From assembly GCF_002796985.1 (NCBI RefSeq), contig NZ_PEKX01000024.1:69509-133508 (forward strand): 64,000 nucleotides of DNA. Reading direction: 5' to 3'. Source of the DNA: Pseudomonas sp. GTDB taxonomy: Bacteria; Pseudomonadota; Gammaproteobacteria; Pseudomonadales; Pseudomonadaceae. The position numbers were made by a program, and so were the translations under genes. Each line of letters starts with the position of its first letter. The first letter of the stretch is position 1. Positions 1 to 7,259 of the stretch are shown one piece after another. The notes beneath the pieces are model-generated. The model saw only the letters and a list, made by a program, of their open reading frames with translations, did not search any database and had not been told where the DNA came from.

Positions 1-681
1 CTCGCCATTCCCACCGCCGCCTCCGCCGCCGCCCCGCGCACCTTCGAGGAAGCCAAGAAGGTCGGGCGCAAGCTGTACGCCCGCCAATCGGTGGAGTTCT
101 ATTGCGGCTGCCGCTACAACGGCACCAAGGTCGACCTGAAGAGCTGCGGCTACACCCCGCGCAAGAATGCCAACCGGGCCTCGCGCATCGAGTGGGAACA
201 CATCGTCCCCGCCTGGGTGATCGGCCATCAGCGCCAGTGCTGGCAGAACGGCGGACGCAAGAACTGCTCGCGCAATGACCGCGTCTACCAGAAGGCCGAG
301 GCCGACCTGCATAACCTGGTGCCGAGCATCGGCGAGGTGAACGGCGACCGCGCCAACTACAGTTTCGGCTGGCTGCAGCAAAAACCATCGCAGTACGGCG
401 CCTGCCCGATGGTGGTGGATTTCAAGGCGCGCAAGGCCATGCCTCGCCCACAGGTTCGCGGCATGATCGCCCGCACCTATTTCTACATGAGCGACCGCTA
501 CGGCCTGAAACTGTCGAACCAGGACCGCCAGCTGTTCACCGCCTGGAGCAAGCAGTATCCGGTGGAGGCCTGGGAGCGCCAACGCAACCAGATGGTTGGC
601 TGCGAGATGGGCTGGGGCAACCCCTACGTCGGCCCGATCGAAACCGACCGCTGCCCGGCACCGAAGGTAGCCAGACGCTGA
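1..681 (+). CDS. endA: Endonuclease I (periplasmic), 5' end missing
   Basis: Periplasmic nuclease of the endonuclease I family, which cuts double-stranded DNA non-specifically. The reading frame is open from base 1, so the start codon lies outside the window. The first visible residues (LAIPTAASAAAPRTF) look like the end of a signal peptide with an Ala-rich cleavage region, followed by mature protein. The family core is clear: EWEHIVPAW, with the likely catalytic His near visible residue 67, and DLHNLVPSIGEVNGDR with the Asn-rich metal/active-site stretch. Many cysteines (CGC, SC, QC, NC) suggest disulfides, as expected for an exported protein. The stop is TGA at 679-681. Gram-negative homologues run to about 230 residues, so only a few residues are missing. 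Family assignment is firm; the symbol is by similarity. Confidence 0.88.
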   Translation, partial: LAIPTAASAAAPRTFEEAKKVGRKLYARQSVEFYCGCRYNGTKVDLKSCGYTPRKNANRASRIEWEHIVPAWVIGHQRQCWQNGGRKNCSRNDRVYQKAEADLHNLVPSIGEVNGDRANYSFGWLQQKPSQYGACPMVVDFKARKAMPRPQVRGMIARTYFYMSDRYGLKLSNQDRQLFTAWSKQYPVEAWERQRNQMVGCEMGWGNPYVGPIETDRCPAPKVARR

Positions 682-770
682 AGCCTGGCGACAGCCACAA
701 ACGCCAGCAGTAGACTCCGACAGCCGTCCACCGTGACGAGCCCTCACATCATCTGTCTGGAGTACGCCGC

Positions 771-1277
771 ATGTCCCTCTCGATCTACCAGGCCTCCGTT
801 CCCGTCTTCATCCGCATGCTCGGCAACCTCTCGGTGATCCTCACCAAGGCTGCCGCCCATGCCGAAGCCAAGTCCATCGACCCTTCCGTCCTGATCAACG
901 CTCGTCTCGCCCCGGACATGTTTGCGCTGGCACGCCAGGTGCAAATCGCCTCCGACTCTGCCAAAGGCGCCGGCGCGCGCCTGGCCGGCGTCGAAGTGCC
1001 GAGCTACGCCGATGACGAAACCACCTTCGACGAGCTGCAGGCGCGCATCTCCAGGACCGTCGACTTCCTCAAGACCTTGAAGCCGGAACAGTTCGCGGGC
1101 GCCGAAGACCGCACCATCGAACTGAAGCTGCGCACCCGCGAAATCAGCTTCAAGGGCTCGGACTTCCTGCTGGGCTTCGTCAACCCGAACTTCTATTTCC
1201 ACATCACCACCGCCTACGACATCCTCCGCCACAACGGCGTGGAAGTCGGCAAGATGGACTATCTGGGCGGCGTCTGA
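771..1277 (+). CDS. DUF1993 family protein
   Basis: A 168-residue soluble protein of the DUF1993 family (MSLSIYQASVPVFIRML at the N-terminus, then an all-helical body). The fold resembles the DinB-like four-helix bundles, but I see no convincing triple-His metal site, and the biochemical role is not known to me. The ATG is preceded by CTGGAG about 9 bases upstream, which supports this start. No signal peptide or membrane segment is visible. The gene converges on the Lrp/AsnC regulator gene and the two share a GC-rich hairpin. Family call is from overall sequence character; function is unassigned. Confidence 0.75.
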   Translation: MSLSIYQASVPVFIRMLGNLSVILTKAAAHAEAKSIDPSVLINARLAPDMFALARQVQIASDSAKGAGARLAGVEVPSYADDETTFDELQARISRTVDFLKTLKPEQFAGAEDRTIELKLRTREISFKGSDFLLGFVNPNFYFHITTAYDILRHNGVEVGKMDYLGGV

Positions 1278-1284
1278 TCGCCCC

Positions 1285-1307
1285 GGGCGCCGGCCTCCCC
1301 GGCGCCC
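1285..1307. terminator. Hairpin between convergent genes
   Basis: A 9-bp perfect stem, GGGCGCCGG pairing with CCGGCGCCC around a 5-base loop, sits between the DUF1993 stop and the stop of the convergent AsnC-type gene. There is no long T-run, so it is either a weak bidirectional terminator or a transcript-end stabiliser. Confidence 0.5.
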
Positions 1308-1308
1308 T

Positions 1309-1782
1309 TCAGCCACGCGGCAACGGCAGCGTGGTGGTGGACTTGATCTCCGAGAGCGCCACGATGGAGTTGATCTCCTGCACGCCCGGCACCTGGGACA
1401 GCCGCTCGAAAAAGAAGCGCTCATAAGCCTCCACATCCTCGGTAACGATGCGCAGCATGAAGTCCACGGCTCCCATCAGGACATGGCATTCCAGTACCTC
1501 CGGGAACTCGTCCATGGCCTGCGCGAAATCCGTCAGGTGGTTGCGCCCGTGGGCGTTGAGTTTCACCTGGGCGAATATCTGTGTGTTCAAGCCGATCTTC
1601 TTGCGATCCAGCAGGGTCACTTGCTTGCGGATCACCCCTTCTTCCTTCAATCGCTGAATCCGTCGCCAGCACGGCGACTGGGAAAGGCCGATACGTTCGG
1701 CGATCTCCGCCGTGGAAAGAGTGGCCTCTTCCTGCAACAGGGCGAGGATCTTGCGGTCATGGGCATCCAGTGAAACAGGCAT
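1309..1782 (-). CDS. Lrp/AsnC family transcriptional regulator
   Basis: A 157-residue regulator of the feast/famine family. The N-terminal winged helix-turn-helix covers about residues 6-60 (DRKILALLQEEATLSTAEIA, then SQSPCWRRIQRLKEEGVI as recognition helix and wing). A C-terminal RAM/ACT-like ligand-binding and oligomerisation domain covers about residues 65-150. Such proteins form octamers or dimers and respond to amino acids. The gene is transcribed away from a small ACT-like gene across an AT-rich 130-bp gap, so it may control itself and that neighbour. The effector is unknown, and I do not assign a named orthologue. Length is normal and the start is a plain ATG. Confidence 0.88.
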   Translation of the reverse strand: MPVSLDAHDRKILALLQEEATLSTAEIAERIGLSQSPCWRRIQRLKEEGVIRKQVTLLDRKKIGLNTQIFAQVKLNAHGRNHLTDFAQAMDEFPEVLECHVLMGAVDFMLRIVTEDVEAYERFFFERLSQVPGVQEINSIVALSEIKSTTTLPLPRG

Positions 1783-1914
1783 AGATTATTCACCTAGTAA
1801 ACATCTAGAGAATCATTAATGCACAAACACCCACCTCATTGCTAAAAACAGGCAAATAAATTCCCGCCATGGGCAGCAGAATATTCCTCACCTCTCCTGC
1901 ATCGGCCCGCCGTC

Positions 1915-2250
1915 ATGACGCTTCCCGCCCTCAATCTCGTCGAACTCCCCGTGGATCAACAGGATCGCCCGGTTCCCACCGAAGTGGCCGCCGATGTGCG
2001 CTACCTGATCCGCGCCGAGATCGATGCCGACATCCTCTGCCGATTGCTCAACCAGTTCGCGCTTCAGGGCCATGTACCGGCCGAGGTCGAATCCTCGCGC
2101 CGGGAGGACTGGCTGGACATCGCCCTACGGGTGAATACCCTGCCGCGCCACCGCGCCGAAGTGATCGCCCAGCGTATGCGCGGCATGGTCAGCGTCTGTT
2201 CGGTCGATTTGCACGCACAGGGCGCGGAAACTGTCCTTTCAGCGACATAA
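1915..2250 (+). CDS. Small hypothetical protein, possible ACT-like fold
   Basis: A 111-residue protein that I cannot assign to a named family. Residues about 35-100 have the spacing of an ACT domain: a hydrophobic first strand, a helix around DADILCRLLNQFALQGHVP, then alternating strands ending in the helix RHRAEVIAQRMRGMVSVCSVDL. This resembles the small regulatory subunits of acetohydroxyacid synthase. There is no signal peptide and no membrane segment. No good Shine-Dalgarno precedes the ATG, so the start is uncertain. It is transcribed away from an Lrp/AsnC regulator gene, which often points to amino-acid sensing. The ACT suggestion is inference from pattern only. Confidence 0.6.
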   Translation: MTLPALNLVELPVDQQDRPVPTEVAADVRYLIRAEIDADILCRLLNQFALQGHVPAEVESSRREDWLDIALRVNTLPRHRAEVIAQRMRGMVSVCSVDLHAQGAETVLSAT

Positions 2251-2348
2251 GCTGACTTTCTGGCGTTAGCCGGCACATCCTCCCGGGCTTAGAGTGCGAA
2301 CCTGACCCTAGCGGTCTTTCACACACAACAACGATGAGAGATGTGCCC

Positions 2349-3347
2349 ATGGCTCGCCCACGCCTGCTCCCCGACAACTTCACCCTGGCACTGATCGCCA
2401 CCGTGACCGTTGCCAGCCTGCTGCCCTGCGAAGGCACCGCCGCCGTGATCTTCGGCTGGGTCACCAACCTGGGCATTGCGCTGCTGTTCTTCCTGCACGG
2501 TGCGAAGTTGTCGCGCCAAGCCATCGTCGCCGGTGCCACCCACTGGCGCCTGCACCTGCTGGTGTTCGCCTGCACCTTCATCCTCTTCCCGATCCTCGGC
2601 ATGGCGCTCAAGCCGGTGCTGTCGCCACTGGTCACCCCAGACCTGTACCTGGGCATGCTCTACCTCTGCGCGCTGCCAGCCACCGTTCAATCGTCGATCG
2701 CCTTCACCTCGCTGGCGCGCGGCAACGTGTCCGCGGCGATCTGCAGCGCCTCAGCTTCCAGCCTGATGGGCGTGTTCCTTACCCCGCTGCTGGTGCAACT
2801 GCTGATCGGCACCCATGGTGACACCGGCATATCGACCCTCGATGCTATCGGCAAGATCACCCTGCAACTGCTCGTGCCCTTCGTCGCCGGGCAACTGCTG
2901 CGTCCGTGGATCGGCGCCTGGGTTGAGCGCAACAAGCCGGTGCTGAAGTACGTCGATCAAGGCTCGATCCTGCTGGTGGTCTATACCGCCTTCAGCGCCG
3001 CGGTGATCCAGGGTCTCTGGCACCAGATCCCGCTGCCGGCGCTGGCCGGCCTGGTAGTTGCCTGCTGCGTGCTGTTGGCCCTGGCGCTGATCGCCACCAA
3101 CCTGCTGGGACGCTACCTGGGCTTCTCCCTGGAAGACCGCATCACCATCGTCTTCTGCGGCTCGAAGAAGAGCCTGGCCACCGGCGTACCCATGGCTTCG
3201 GTGTTATTCGCCAGCAGTACTGTCGGCGTGATCCTGCTGCCGTTGATGCTCTTCCACCAGATCCAGCTGATGGTCTGCGCCGTGCTCGCCCAGCGCTACG
3301 CCCAGCGCCAGGACGACGGACATGCTCCGCTGGAGCGTGCCAACTAA
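2349..3347 (+). CDS. Bile acid:sodium symporter (SBF-type) family transporter
   Basis: An inner-membrane protein of about 332 residues with roughly ten hydrophobic segments, of the SBF-like bile acid:Na+ symporter superfamily (bacterial UPF-type branch, substrate unknown). Typical features are FFLHGAKLSRQAIVAGATHW near the N-terminus and the conserved FCGSKKSLATGVPMASVLF stretch near the C-terminus, which forms the crossover ion/substrate-site region in this fold. An in-frame ATG at 2334 would add five residues, but GAGAG lies 8 bases before the ATG at 2349, so I prefer 2349. The closest PAO1 counterpart as I recall is PA2026, also beside gor. It ends against a terminator shared with gor. Confidence 0.85.
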   Translation: MARPRLLPDNFTLALIATVTVASLLPCEGTAAVIFGWVTNLGIALLFFLHGAKLSRQAIVAGATHWRLHLLVFACTFILFPILGMALKPVLSPLVTPDLYLGMLYLCALPATVQSSIAFTSLARGNVSAAICSASASSLMGVFLTPLLVQLLIGTHGDTGISTLDAIGKITLQLLVPFVAGQLLRPWIGAWVERNKPVLKYVDQGSILLVVYTAFSAAVIQGLWHQIPLPALAGLVVACCVLLALALIATNLLGRYLGFSLEDRITIVFCGSKKSLATGVPMASVLFASSTVGVILLPLMLFHQIQLMVCAVLAQRYAQRQDDGHAPLERAN

Positions 3348-3367
3348 CGACGCGCTCGCCCACAAAA

Positions 3368-3392
3368 AAGCCGGTGCAAATGCACCGGCTTC
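3368..3392. terminator. Bidirectional intrinsic terminator (transporter / gor)
   Basis: Stem AAGCCGGTGC / GCACCGGCTT with an A-tract on the left and a T-rich right flank (TTCTTGTTT). It lies between the convergent stops of the SBF-type transporter gene and gor and can serve both strands. Confidence 0.8.
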
Positions 3393-3413
3393 TTGTTTCC
3401 GCTGTCCTAGCTG

Positions 3414-4772
3414 TCAGGCACCGACCGGCGTGCGCAGCGTCACGAACTCTTCGGCCGCCGTCGGGTGAATACCTATGGTTTCATCAAACACCCGCTTGGT
3501 CGCCCCGGCCTTCAGCGCAACAGCGATGCCCTGCAGGATTTCCCCCGCTTCCGGGCCAACCATGTGGCAACCCAGTACCCTGTCGCTATCCGCATCGACA
3601 ACCAGCTTCATCAGGGTCCTTTCCTGGCATTCGGTAAGAGTCAGCTTCATCGGCCGGAAACGGCTCTCGAAGACCTTCACCTTGTGCCCGGCACTACGCG
3701 CTTCATCCTCGGTGAAACCGACTGTCCCGATATTGGGCAGACTGAAGACCGCGGTCGGAATCAGCTTGTAGTCCACCGGTCGGTATTCCTGTGGGCGGAA
3801 CAGCTTGCGCGCCAGCGCCATGCCTTCGGCCAGCGCCACAGGCGTCAGCTGCACCTTGCCGATTACATCACCAATGGCATGAATCGACGGCTCGCTGCTG
3901 CCGTAAGCCTCGTCCACCTTGATGTAGCCACGCTCATCCAGTTCGACCGAGACGTTCTCCAGACCCAGGTTATCCAACTGCGGACGGCGACCGGTGGCGT
4001 AGAACACACAGTCGGCCTCCAGCACGCGACCATCCTTCAACGTGGCGGCTAAGGTGCCGTCAGCCTGTTTGTCGATGCGCGCAATGTCGCTGTTGAACTG
4101 CAGGTCCAATCCCTTCTTGGTCAATTCGTCGCGCAGGTGCTCGCGCACGCTGCGGTCGAAGCCGCGAAGGAACAGGTCCTTGCGGTACAGCAGCGAAGTC
4201 TGTGCGCCCAGGCCATGGAAGATACCGGCAAACTCCACCGCAATGTAGCCACCACCGACCACCAGCACTCGACGCGGCAGCGACTTGAGGAAGAAGGCTT
4301 CATTGGAGGTGGTAATGTGCTCTTTGCCAGGAATCTCCGGCACCTGCGGCCAGCCTCCGGTGGCGATGAGGATGTGCTTGGCGCTGAAGCGCTGCCCGTC
4401 GACTTCGACAGTATTCGCGTCCTGCAGCTTGGCATGACCTTCCAACAAGGTGACGCCGCTATTCACCAGCAGATTGCGGTAGATGCCATTGAGCCGGTGG
4501 ATTTCTCGGTTCTTGTTGGCAATCAGGGCCGACCAATCGAAGCTCGCCTCGCCCAGGGTCCAGCCGAAACCGGCGGCTTGCTCAAAGTCCTCGTGGAAGT
4601 GCGCCCCGTAGACCAGAAGCTTCTTCGGTACGCAACCGACATTGACGCAGGTACCGCCAAGGTAACGACTCTCTGCCACGGCCACCTTGGCACCAAAACC
4701 TGCGGCGAAGCGCGCGGCACGCACACCGCCGGAACCCGCACCGATGACGAACAGGTCAAAATCGAAAGACAT
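3414..4772 (-). CDS. gor: Glutathione-disulfide reductase
   Basis: A 452-residue cytoplasmic flavoprotein that reduces GSSG to GSH with NADPH. The N-terminal FAD motif is DLFVIGAGSGGVRAARFAA, followed by the redox-active disulfide in GGTCVNVGCVPKK. The NADPH-binding GGGYIAVEFAG lies mid-protein, a second FAD motif is ATGRRP...IHAIGDV, and the C-terminal dimerisation domain ends with the catalytic His-Glu in GIHPTAAEEFVTLRTP. The frame extends 11 codons upstream to 4805, but GGAG lies 7 bases before the ATG ending at 4772 and the family N-terminus is M-[AS]-[YF]-DFDLF, so I chose the shorter form. It is transcribed away from the VOC gene. Confidence 0.96.
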   Translation of the reverse strand: MSFDFDLFVIGAGSGGVRAARFAAGFGAKVAVAESRYLGGTCVNVGCVPKKLLVYGAHFHEDFEQAAGFGWTLGEASFDWSALIANKNREIHRLNGIYRNLLVNSGVTLLEGHAKLQDANTVEVDGQRFSAKHILIATGGWPQVPEIPGKEHITTSNEAFFLKSLPRRVLVVGGGYIAVEFAGIFHGLGAQTSLLYRKDLFLRGFDRSVREHLRDELTKKGLDLQFNSDIARIDKQADGTLAATLKDGRVLEADCVFYATGRRPQLDNLGLENVSVELDERGYIKVDEAYGSSEPSIHAIGDVIGKVQLTPVALAEGMALARKLFRPQEYRPVDYKLIPTAVFSLPNIGTVGFTEDEARSAGHKVKVFESRFRPMKLTLTECQERTLMKLVVDADSDRVLGCHMVGPEAGEILQGIAVALKAGATKRVFDETIGIHPTAAEEFVTLRTPVGA

Positions 4773-4860
4773 CATGCTTCTCCGCTTGGATATGTCGGGC
4801 AGCATACCTCATGCCGCCTGACCTATCCTGCCAAGTGCCGGCCCCGAAGGAGGTATTGCC

Positions 4861-5292
4861 ATGCGCCCGACCCTGACCCACCTGGCCCTGCACGTTCCCG
4901 ACCTGGACGCTTGCGTCAGCTTCTATGAGCGATTCTGCGGCATGCGGGTCATCCACCAGCGCGAAGGCAAGGGCTCGCGCATCGTCTGGATGGCTGAGCC
5001 GGGCAAGGAGCACCACTTCATTTTCGTCATCATGCCCGGCGGGCAGGAGCGACACCAGGCCAGCGATGACTACAGCCACTTCGGTTTCGCCGTGGACACT
5101 CACGATGAGGTCGACCGCATCGCCAAGGATGCCGACGCTGCCGGCTGTCTGATCTGGGCGCCACGGGAAGAGCCCTACCCGGTGGGTTACTACTGCGGCC
5201 TTCGCGATCCGGCGGGCAATTACGTCGAGTTCAGCTACGGCCAGCCGCTCGGGCCAGGCTCGGAGGCGATGCCGATTCCGCGTTCGATGTAG
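4861..5292 (+). CDS. VOC / glyoxalase-fold protein
   Basis: A 143-residue vicinal-oxygen-chelate protein: two beta-alpha-beta-beta-beta modules, the first starting at TLTHLALHVPDLDACVSFYE and the second at YSHFGFAVDTHDEVD. Likely metal ligands are His7 in the first module, the His of YSHFGF, and the Glu of NYVEFSYGQ. The family includes glyoxalase I, fosfomycin-resistance enzymes and extradiol dioxygenases. The PAO1 neighbour of gor (PA2024) was labelled a ring-cleaving dioxygenase, but substrate cannot be read from sequence. A near-perfect Shine-Dalgarno, AAGGAGGT, precedes the ATG. Its position next to gor suggests, without proving, a glutathione- or aldehyde-detoxification role. Confidence 0.85.
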   Translation: MRPTLTHLALHVPDLDACVSFYERFCGMRVIHQREGKGSRIVWMAEPGKEHHFIFVIMPGGQERHQASDDYSHFGFAVDTHDEVDRIAKDADAAGCLIWAPREEPYPVGYYCGLRDPAGNYVEFSYGQPLGPGSEAMPIPRSM

Positions 5293-5305
5293 GCCTGAAA
5301 ACGAA

Positions 5306-5327
5306 AAAGCCACCCGAAGGTGGCTTT
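5306..5327. terminator. Bidirectional intrinsic terminator (VOC gene / galU)
   Basis: Stem AAAGCCACC / GGTGGCTTT with a CGAA tetraloop, preceded by A residues and followed by TTTCTC. It separates the convergent VOC and galU genes. Confidence 0.8.
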
Positions 5328-5351
5328 CTCAAAGAGCGGAAAGGTCCGGGA

Positions 5352-6191
5352 TTACCAGGCCTTGCCAGTCTTGTAGAGATGCTCGTAGCAGAAGTTGGTC
5401 GCCTCGATGTAACCCTCGGCGCTACCACAGTCGAAACGCTTGCCCTTGAACTTGTAGGCCAGTACGCAACCGTCCTGGGCTTGCTTCATCAGGGCGTCGG
5501 TGATCTGGATTTCACCACCCTTGCCCGGCTCGGTCTGCTCGATCAGGTCGAAGATGTCCGGCGTCAGGATGTAGCGACCGATGATCGCCAGGTTCGACGG
5601 AGCCTCTTCCGGCTTCGGCTTCTCGACCATGTTGTTCACGCGGTAGATGTCGTCGCGGATCATCTCGCCAGCGATCACGCCGTACTTGTTGGTCTCTTCC
5701 GGCGGCACTTCCTGGATCGCCACGATGGAGCAGCGGAACTGGTTGTACAGCTTGACCATCTGCTTGAGGACGCTGTCGCCTTCGAGGTTCAGGCACAGGT
5801 CGTCCGCCAGCACGACGGCGAAGGGCTCGTCACCGATCAACGGGCGACCGGTCAGGATGGCGTGACCCAGGCCTTTCATCTCGATCTGACGGGTGTAGGA
5901 GAAGGTGCATTCGTCGATCAGGCGACGAATACCGACCAGGTACTTTTCCTTGTCGGTGTTGCGAATCTGGTGCTCCAGCTCGTAGCTGATGTCGAAGTGG
6001 TCTTCGAGGGAGCGCTTGCCGCGGCCAGTGACGATACCGATTTCACCGAGACCAGCCTCCAGCGCCTCTTCAACGGCATACTGGATCAGTGGCTTGTTCA
6101 CCACCGGCAGCATTTCCTTGGGCATGGCCTTGGTGGCCGGGAGGAAGCGGGTACCGTAACCGGCGGCCGGGAACAGACATTTCTTGATCAT
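5352..6191 (-). CDS. galU: UTP--glucose-1-phosphate uridylyltransferase
   Basis: A 279-residue cytoplasmic enzyme making UDP-glucose from UTP and glucose-1-phosphate, the precursor for LPS core and other glycans. The nucleotide-binding signature AAGYGTRFLPATKAMPKEML starts at about residue 8. The LADDLC motif carries the metal-binding Asp, and VEKPKPEEAPSNLAIIGRY is the usual sugar-phosphate-binding stretch. GAAGGA lies just upstream of the ATG. Length is normal. In PAO1 as I recall, galU (PA2023) lies next to ugd and near gor; here the gor side is kept, but the upstream side is followed by an SOS-type gene instead. Confidence 0.96.
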   Translation of the reverse strand: MIKKCLFPAAGYGTRFLPATKAMPKEMLPVVNKPLIQYAVEEALEAGLGEIGIVTGRGKRSLEDHFDISYELEHQIRNTDKEKYLVGIRRLIDECTFSYTRQIEMKGLGHAILTGRPLIGDEPFAVVLADDLCLNLEGDSVLKQMVKLYNQFRCSIVAIQEVPPEETNKYGVIAGEMIRDDIYRVNNMVEKPKPEEAPSNLAIIGRYILTPDIFDLIEQTEPGKGGEIQITDALMKQAQDGCVLAYKFKGKRFDCGSAEGYIEATNFCYEHLYKTGKAW

Positions 6192-6396
6192 GGGAGTCCT
6201 TCGAGAGGGACAGGGGTGCGAGTTGCGCGCAGTCTAATCAGGCTGCGCCCGCCTTACAATGCCCCGGATTGCAAGCTGCACGACTCTTGTGAAGACTTGC
6301 GAAACCGACGACACGCGCATCTGACCATCAAGGCCCGGATTTAGTTCTCGAGCTTACTGGCAAATGGTCAGTATCCTGCCTGGTCCCGCACCACCT

Positions 6397-6756
6397 CTAC
6401 TCCCTCGTCCCGCGCAGGGCATCGCTCCCGGACAGTCGCTGGCGCACTACTCCCCAGATAGAAAGCTCATCGCCCTCCTCGACCTTCAGCGTCGGATAGC
6501 CAACGCTCGCCGCCTGCAGCGCAAAGGAACCATCGATGATGGCAAGACGACGGATCAATGCCTCGCCATTGAGCGCCGCCACCACAATCTCCCCCGGTGC
6601 GGCCAACTCGGAACGATCGACCAGCAACAGATCACAGTCATGAATGCCCGCCTCCGTCATCCCTTCGCCACATGCGCGGACTATGTAGGTATGGAGTGAC
6701 GCGGCGGCACCGCCTGGCTCTACTGCATCACGGACTTCCAGAATGGCTTGTTGCAC
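6397..6756 (-). CDS. UmuD'-like S24-fold protein lacking catalytic Ser and Lys; SOS-controlled
   Basis: A 119-residue protein with the C-terminal fold of LexA/UmuD (peptidase S24). The UmuD core is easy to follow: TYIVRACGEGM matches TYFVKASGDSM, AGIHDCDLLLVDRS matches GGISDGDLLIVDSA, and GEIVVAALNGE matches GDIVIAAVDGE. Both active-site residues are altered. The nucleophilic Ser position is Gly32 and the general-base Lys position is Arg69 (LIRRL versus TVKKL). The start is GTG at 6754-6756 with GGAGG just upstream. This start leaves no N-terminal arm or Ala/Cys-Gly cleavage site, so the product resembles already processed UmuD'. A LexA box lies 17 bases before the start. No umuC partner gene is in view. 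Fold assignment is firm; a role as a polymerase V-type accessory or UmuD competitor is inference. Confidence 0.85.
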   Translation of the reverse strand: MQQAILEVRDAVEPGGAAASLHTYIVRACGEGMTEAGIHDCDLLLVDRSELAAPGEIVVAALNGEALIRRLAIIDGSFALQAASVGYPTLKVEEGDELSIWGVVRQRLSGSDALRGTRE

Positions 6757-6772
6757 GGCGCACCTCCGAATA

Positions 6773-6788
6773 CTGTATATACATACAG
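6773..6788 (-). promoter_or_regulatory. LexA (SOS) box
   Basis: CTGTATATACATACAG is a 16-bp match to the gammaproteobacterial LexA operator, with intact CTG/CAG ends and an AT-rich core alternating T and A. It sits 17 bases upstream of the GTG start of the UmuD'-like gene, so LexA bound here would cover its promoter. This placement is the main reason to regard that gene as damage-inducible. Confidence 0.88.
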
Positions 6789-6917
6789 ATAACAGATACC
6801 CACCGGGCGGGCAAGACATTCGATTAAACGGAACGCCTCAGGAGAGATGCCACTCAACCGAAAGGACGGCACACCGATGACGGTGGACTACCCTAAGAGA
6901 GGGGTGAGGATATCGAT

Positions 6918-7082
6918 ATGAATCCAGGCACGTTCGTCACGCTCATGATCCTTGGTTGGGTGCTCCTGGCACTGGTCACACTTTGGGCCATTCTCCGGGT
7001 ACCCATGCGCCGAGCTCGGCTGCAGAAACCCAAGAGCGCGTCCAAAACTACTTCTCCGCGACACCACCCTGTCCCGCATTGA
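6918..7082 (+). CDS. Predicted small single-span membrane protein
   Basis: A 54-residue reading frame starting MNPGTFVTLMILGWVLLALV, with one hydrophobic segment at about residues 6-28 followed by a strongly basic tail rich in Arg and Lys (RRARLQKPKSASK). By the positive-inside rule the tail would be cytoplasmic. GAGGA lies 7 bases before the ATG, which is good support for translation. I do not recognise a family. It lies 130 bp from the SOS box on the opposite strand from the UmuD'-like gene. It could be a real small inner-membrane protein or a chance frame; codon use and the ribosome site tilt me slightly to real. Confidence 0.45.
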   Translation: MNPGTFVTLMILGWVLLALVTLWAILRVPMRRARLQKPKSASKTTSPRHHPVPH

Positions 7083-7259
7083 ATGAGCAACCGTGCAAAA
7101 TGCCATGCGATTTGCATCGCGCCTTGCAATCCGCCTGACCAGCGAAACGGGGGGAATATATAACAGGATGATTTTAAAGGATTTTTTATTTCAGACAGAT
7201 TGGTATGCACCCTGCTATGAAAGGGAAGGAACTGCTCACTCATTGCCGAGGACGACACC

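Noticed and set aside
6757..6819. 21-codon N-terminal extension of the UmuD'-like protein
   Set aside because: The extension is translated from the LexA box itself and has no ribosome site, whereas the GTG at 6756 has GGAGG immediately upstream.
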